From positions 1 to 53,867 of the forward strand of contig JAEPMD010000014.1 in the NCBI GenBank assembly GCA_017644105.1: a stretch of 53,867 nt of DNA. The letters are read 5' to 3'. Position numbers and translations under genes: made by a program. This DNA comes from Rhizobiaceae bacterium. Lineage in GTDB: Bacteria > Pseudomonadota > Alphaproteobacteria > Rhizobiales > Rhizobiaceae. Positions 52,509 to 53,867 of this stretch are shown one piece after another. Below the pieces are notes generated by a model. It was not told the origin of the DNA. It searched no databases and saw only the letters and a program-made list of their open reading frames with translations. Each line of letters starts with the position of its first letter. Position 1 is the first letter of the stretch.

Positions 52509-53867
52509 TTATGCAGAATAGTACATATCGAACTCAACTGGGTGAGGTGTGTGCTCAAGACGGATAACTTCTTCCATCTTCAACTCGATATATGCATCGA
52601 TTTGATCATCATCAAATACGCCACCAGCAGTTAGGAACTTACGATCTTTGTTAAGGGCTTCAAGAGCTTCACGCAATGAACCACAAACAGTTGGGATCTT
52701 TTTAAGTTCTTTAGCAGGAAGATCGTAAAGATCTTTATCCATAGCTTTACCTGGGTGAAGCTTGTTTTTGATGCCGTCAAGACCAGCCATAAGCATTGCA
52801 GCAAATGCAAGATATGGGTTAGCCATTGGATCAGGGAAACGAACTTCTACGCGTTTTGATTTTGGTGAAGAACCAAATGGGATACGGCAAGAAGCTGAGC
52901 GGTTACGTGCAGAATATGCAAGTAGCACTGGCGCTTCGTAGCCAGGAACCAAACGCTTGTATGAGTTTGTTGATGGGTTTGTGAATGCGTTAAGCGCTTT
53001 AGCGTGCTTAATGATACCACCAATGTAGAACAAACATGTCTCAGAAAGACCAGCATATTCATCACCAGCAAATGTTGGCTTACCGTCTTTCCAGATAGAC
53101 TGGTGAACGTGCATGCCAGTACCGTTATCGCCATAAACTGGCTTAGGCATAAATGTTGCAGTTTTGCCGTAAGCGTTTGCAACTTGCTGAACCACATATT
53201 TGTAGATCTGAACTTTATCAGCATTGCGTGTCATTTCATCGAACATAATGCCGAGTTCGTGTTGAGCTGCAGCCACTTCGTGGTGATGCTTTTCAACTTT
53301 AACACCCATTTCTTTCATCACAGTCAGCATTTCAGAACGCATGTCTTGCTCAGAATCAACCGGTGGTACTGGGAAGTAACCGCCTTTTGTACGAGGACGG
53401 TGACCAAGGTTACCAGTGTCGTAGTCTGTGTCTGTGTTTGAAGGTAGTTCAACAGAATCTAGTTCGAAACCAGTTTTGTATGGATCTGAAGAGAATTTAA
53501 CGTCGTCAAATACGAAAAACTCTGGCTCTGGACCAACATAAACAGTGTCACCAACACCTGAAGCTTGCATGTAAGCTTCAGCTTTTTTCGCAATTGAACG
53601 TGGGTCACGGTTGTAACCTTCACCAGTTATCGGATCAAGAATGTCACAAGTGATTGCAATTGTTGACTGTGCGAAGAAAGGATCAACGTGGCATGTAGCG
53701 CAATCTGGCATAAGAACCATGTCAGATTCGTTAATTGCTTTCCAACCTGCGATGGAAGAACCGTCAAACATAACGCCATCAGCAAACATGTCTTCGTCGA
53801 CAACATCTGCGTCCATTGTTACGTGTTGCATTTTACCGCGTGGATCTGAAAAACGCAGATCAACGAA
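52509..53867 (-). CDS. glnA: glutamine synthetase type I (partial, 5' end beyond right edge)
   Basis: ATP-dependent synthesis of glutamine from glutamate and ammonium. 452 codons are visible. The frame stays open to base 53867 with '[17 protein letters not shown]', which is internal in GlnA, so about 16 N-terminal residues are missing; the ATG at 53831 is not the start. Seen: '[16 protein letters not shown]', metal and Glu sites '[13 protein letters not shown]' and '[17 protein letters not shown]', '[12 protein letters not shown]', and the adenylylation Tyr in 'LYDLPAKE'. Regulation by GlnE adenylylation is therefore expected. Promoter not in window. Confidence 0.97.
   Translation of the reverse strand, partial: FVDLRFSDPRGKMQHVTMDADVVDEDMFADGVMFDGSSIAGWKAINESDMVLMPDCATCHVDPFFAQSTIAITCDILDPITGEGYNRDPRSIAKKAEAYMQASGVGDTVYVGPEPEFFVFDDVKFSSDPYKTGFELDSVELPSNTDTDYDTGNLGHRPRTKGGYFPVPPVDSEQDMRSEMLTVMKEMGVKVEKHHHEVAAAQHELGIMFDEMTRNADKVQIYKYVVQQVANAYGKTATFMPKPVYGDNGTGMHVHQSIWKDGKPTFAGDEYAGLSETCLFYIGGIIKHAKALNAFTNPSTNSYKRLVPGYEAPVLLAYSARNRSASCRIPFGSSPKSKRVEVRFPDPMANPYLAFAAMLMAGLDGIKNKLHPGKAMDKDLYDLPAKELKKIPTVCGSLREALEALNKDRKFLTAGGVFDDDQIDAYIELKMEEVIRLEHTPHPVEFDMYYSA

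Overview
This window reads as the chromosome of an alphaproteobacterium, most likely of the order Hyphomicrobiales (Rhizobiales), from a lineage with a rather low GC content (mid-40s % by eye). The case rests on gene order and content: SPOR protein-nagZ-scpA-scpB-tatABC-serS-surE, a fused SecDF, trmFO, a ParE-type topoisomerase IV subunit, the run PilZ-PAS-rhomboid-CBS-hisI-folE-IscU-like-yidD-thrS, a class I PHA synthase, and CtrA-like DNA boxes. No transposase, integrase, prophage or CRISPR array was seen. This is a conserved chromosomal backbone with one RNA-rich spot and one cell-envelope gene cluster.

Layout. 1-10.7 kb (+): peptidoglycan recycling (nagZ), chromosome condensation (scpAB), an orphan ABC ATPase, twin-arginine export (tatABC), seryl-tRNA synthetase, and surE-pcm-nlpD-like, the classical surE-pcm-nlpD block without rpoS. 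10.8-16.6 kb: a DUF815 ATPase (-), then yajC-secDF followed by two genes whose eukaryotic homologues (NDUFAF3, NDUFAF6) assemble respiratory complex I. 16.6-19 kb: trmFO (-), then the most unusual part of the window. A 47-residue DUF1127 protein on the minus strand is followed at once by six RNA hairpins, each showing CCUCCUCC in its loop. They form two related three-hairpin units and end in an intrinsic terminator. This is an expanded relative of the CcsR / 'cuckoo' sRNA loci of alphaproteobacteria. tRNA-Leu(UAG) and trigger factor follow.

20.5-30.2 kb: a LysE-type exporter, the tightly packed minus operon phaC-sfsA-map-radC, a lipoprotein, alaC-hom (amino acid metabolism) and a gamma carbonic anhydrase. 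30.2-36.3 kb: a structured convergent intergenic region, a transglutaminase-like cysteine peptidase, PilZ and PAS proteins (signalling), a rhomboid protease, a CBS protein, hisI and folE, an IscU-like scaffold and yidD. 36.5-43.6 kb: thrS, an exported protein, a flavin-reductase-like protein, DUF2336 and parE.

43.7-52.4 kb is a cell-envelope cluster. It holds a HAD-UbiA fusion, a DprE1-like FAD oxidase, a small four-helix flippase-like protein, an extended SDR and a class III aminotransferase, with a polytopic, probable GT-C protein convergent to them. A perfect CtrA-type box (TTAA-N7-TTAAC) lies about 100 bp upstream of the first gene. Together they look like a route that makes, epimerises (perhaps aminates), flips and transfers a polyprenyl-phosphate-linked pentose, similar in logic to mycobacterial decaprenyl-phosphoryl-arabinose synthesis. 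The window ends inside glnA (glutamine synthetase I), whose 5' end lies beyond the right edge.
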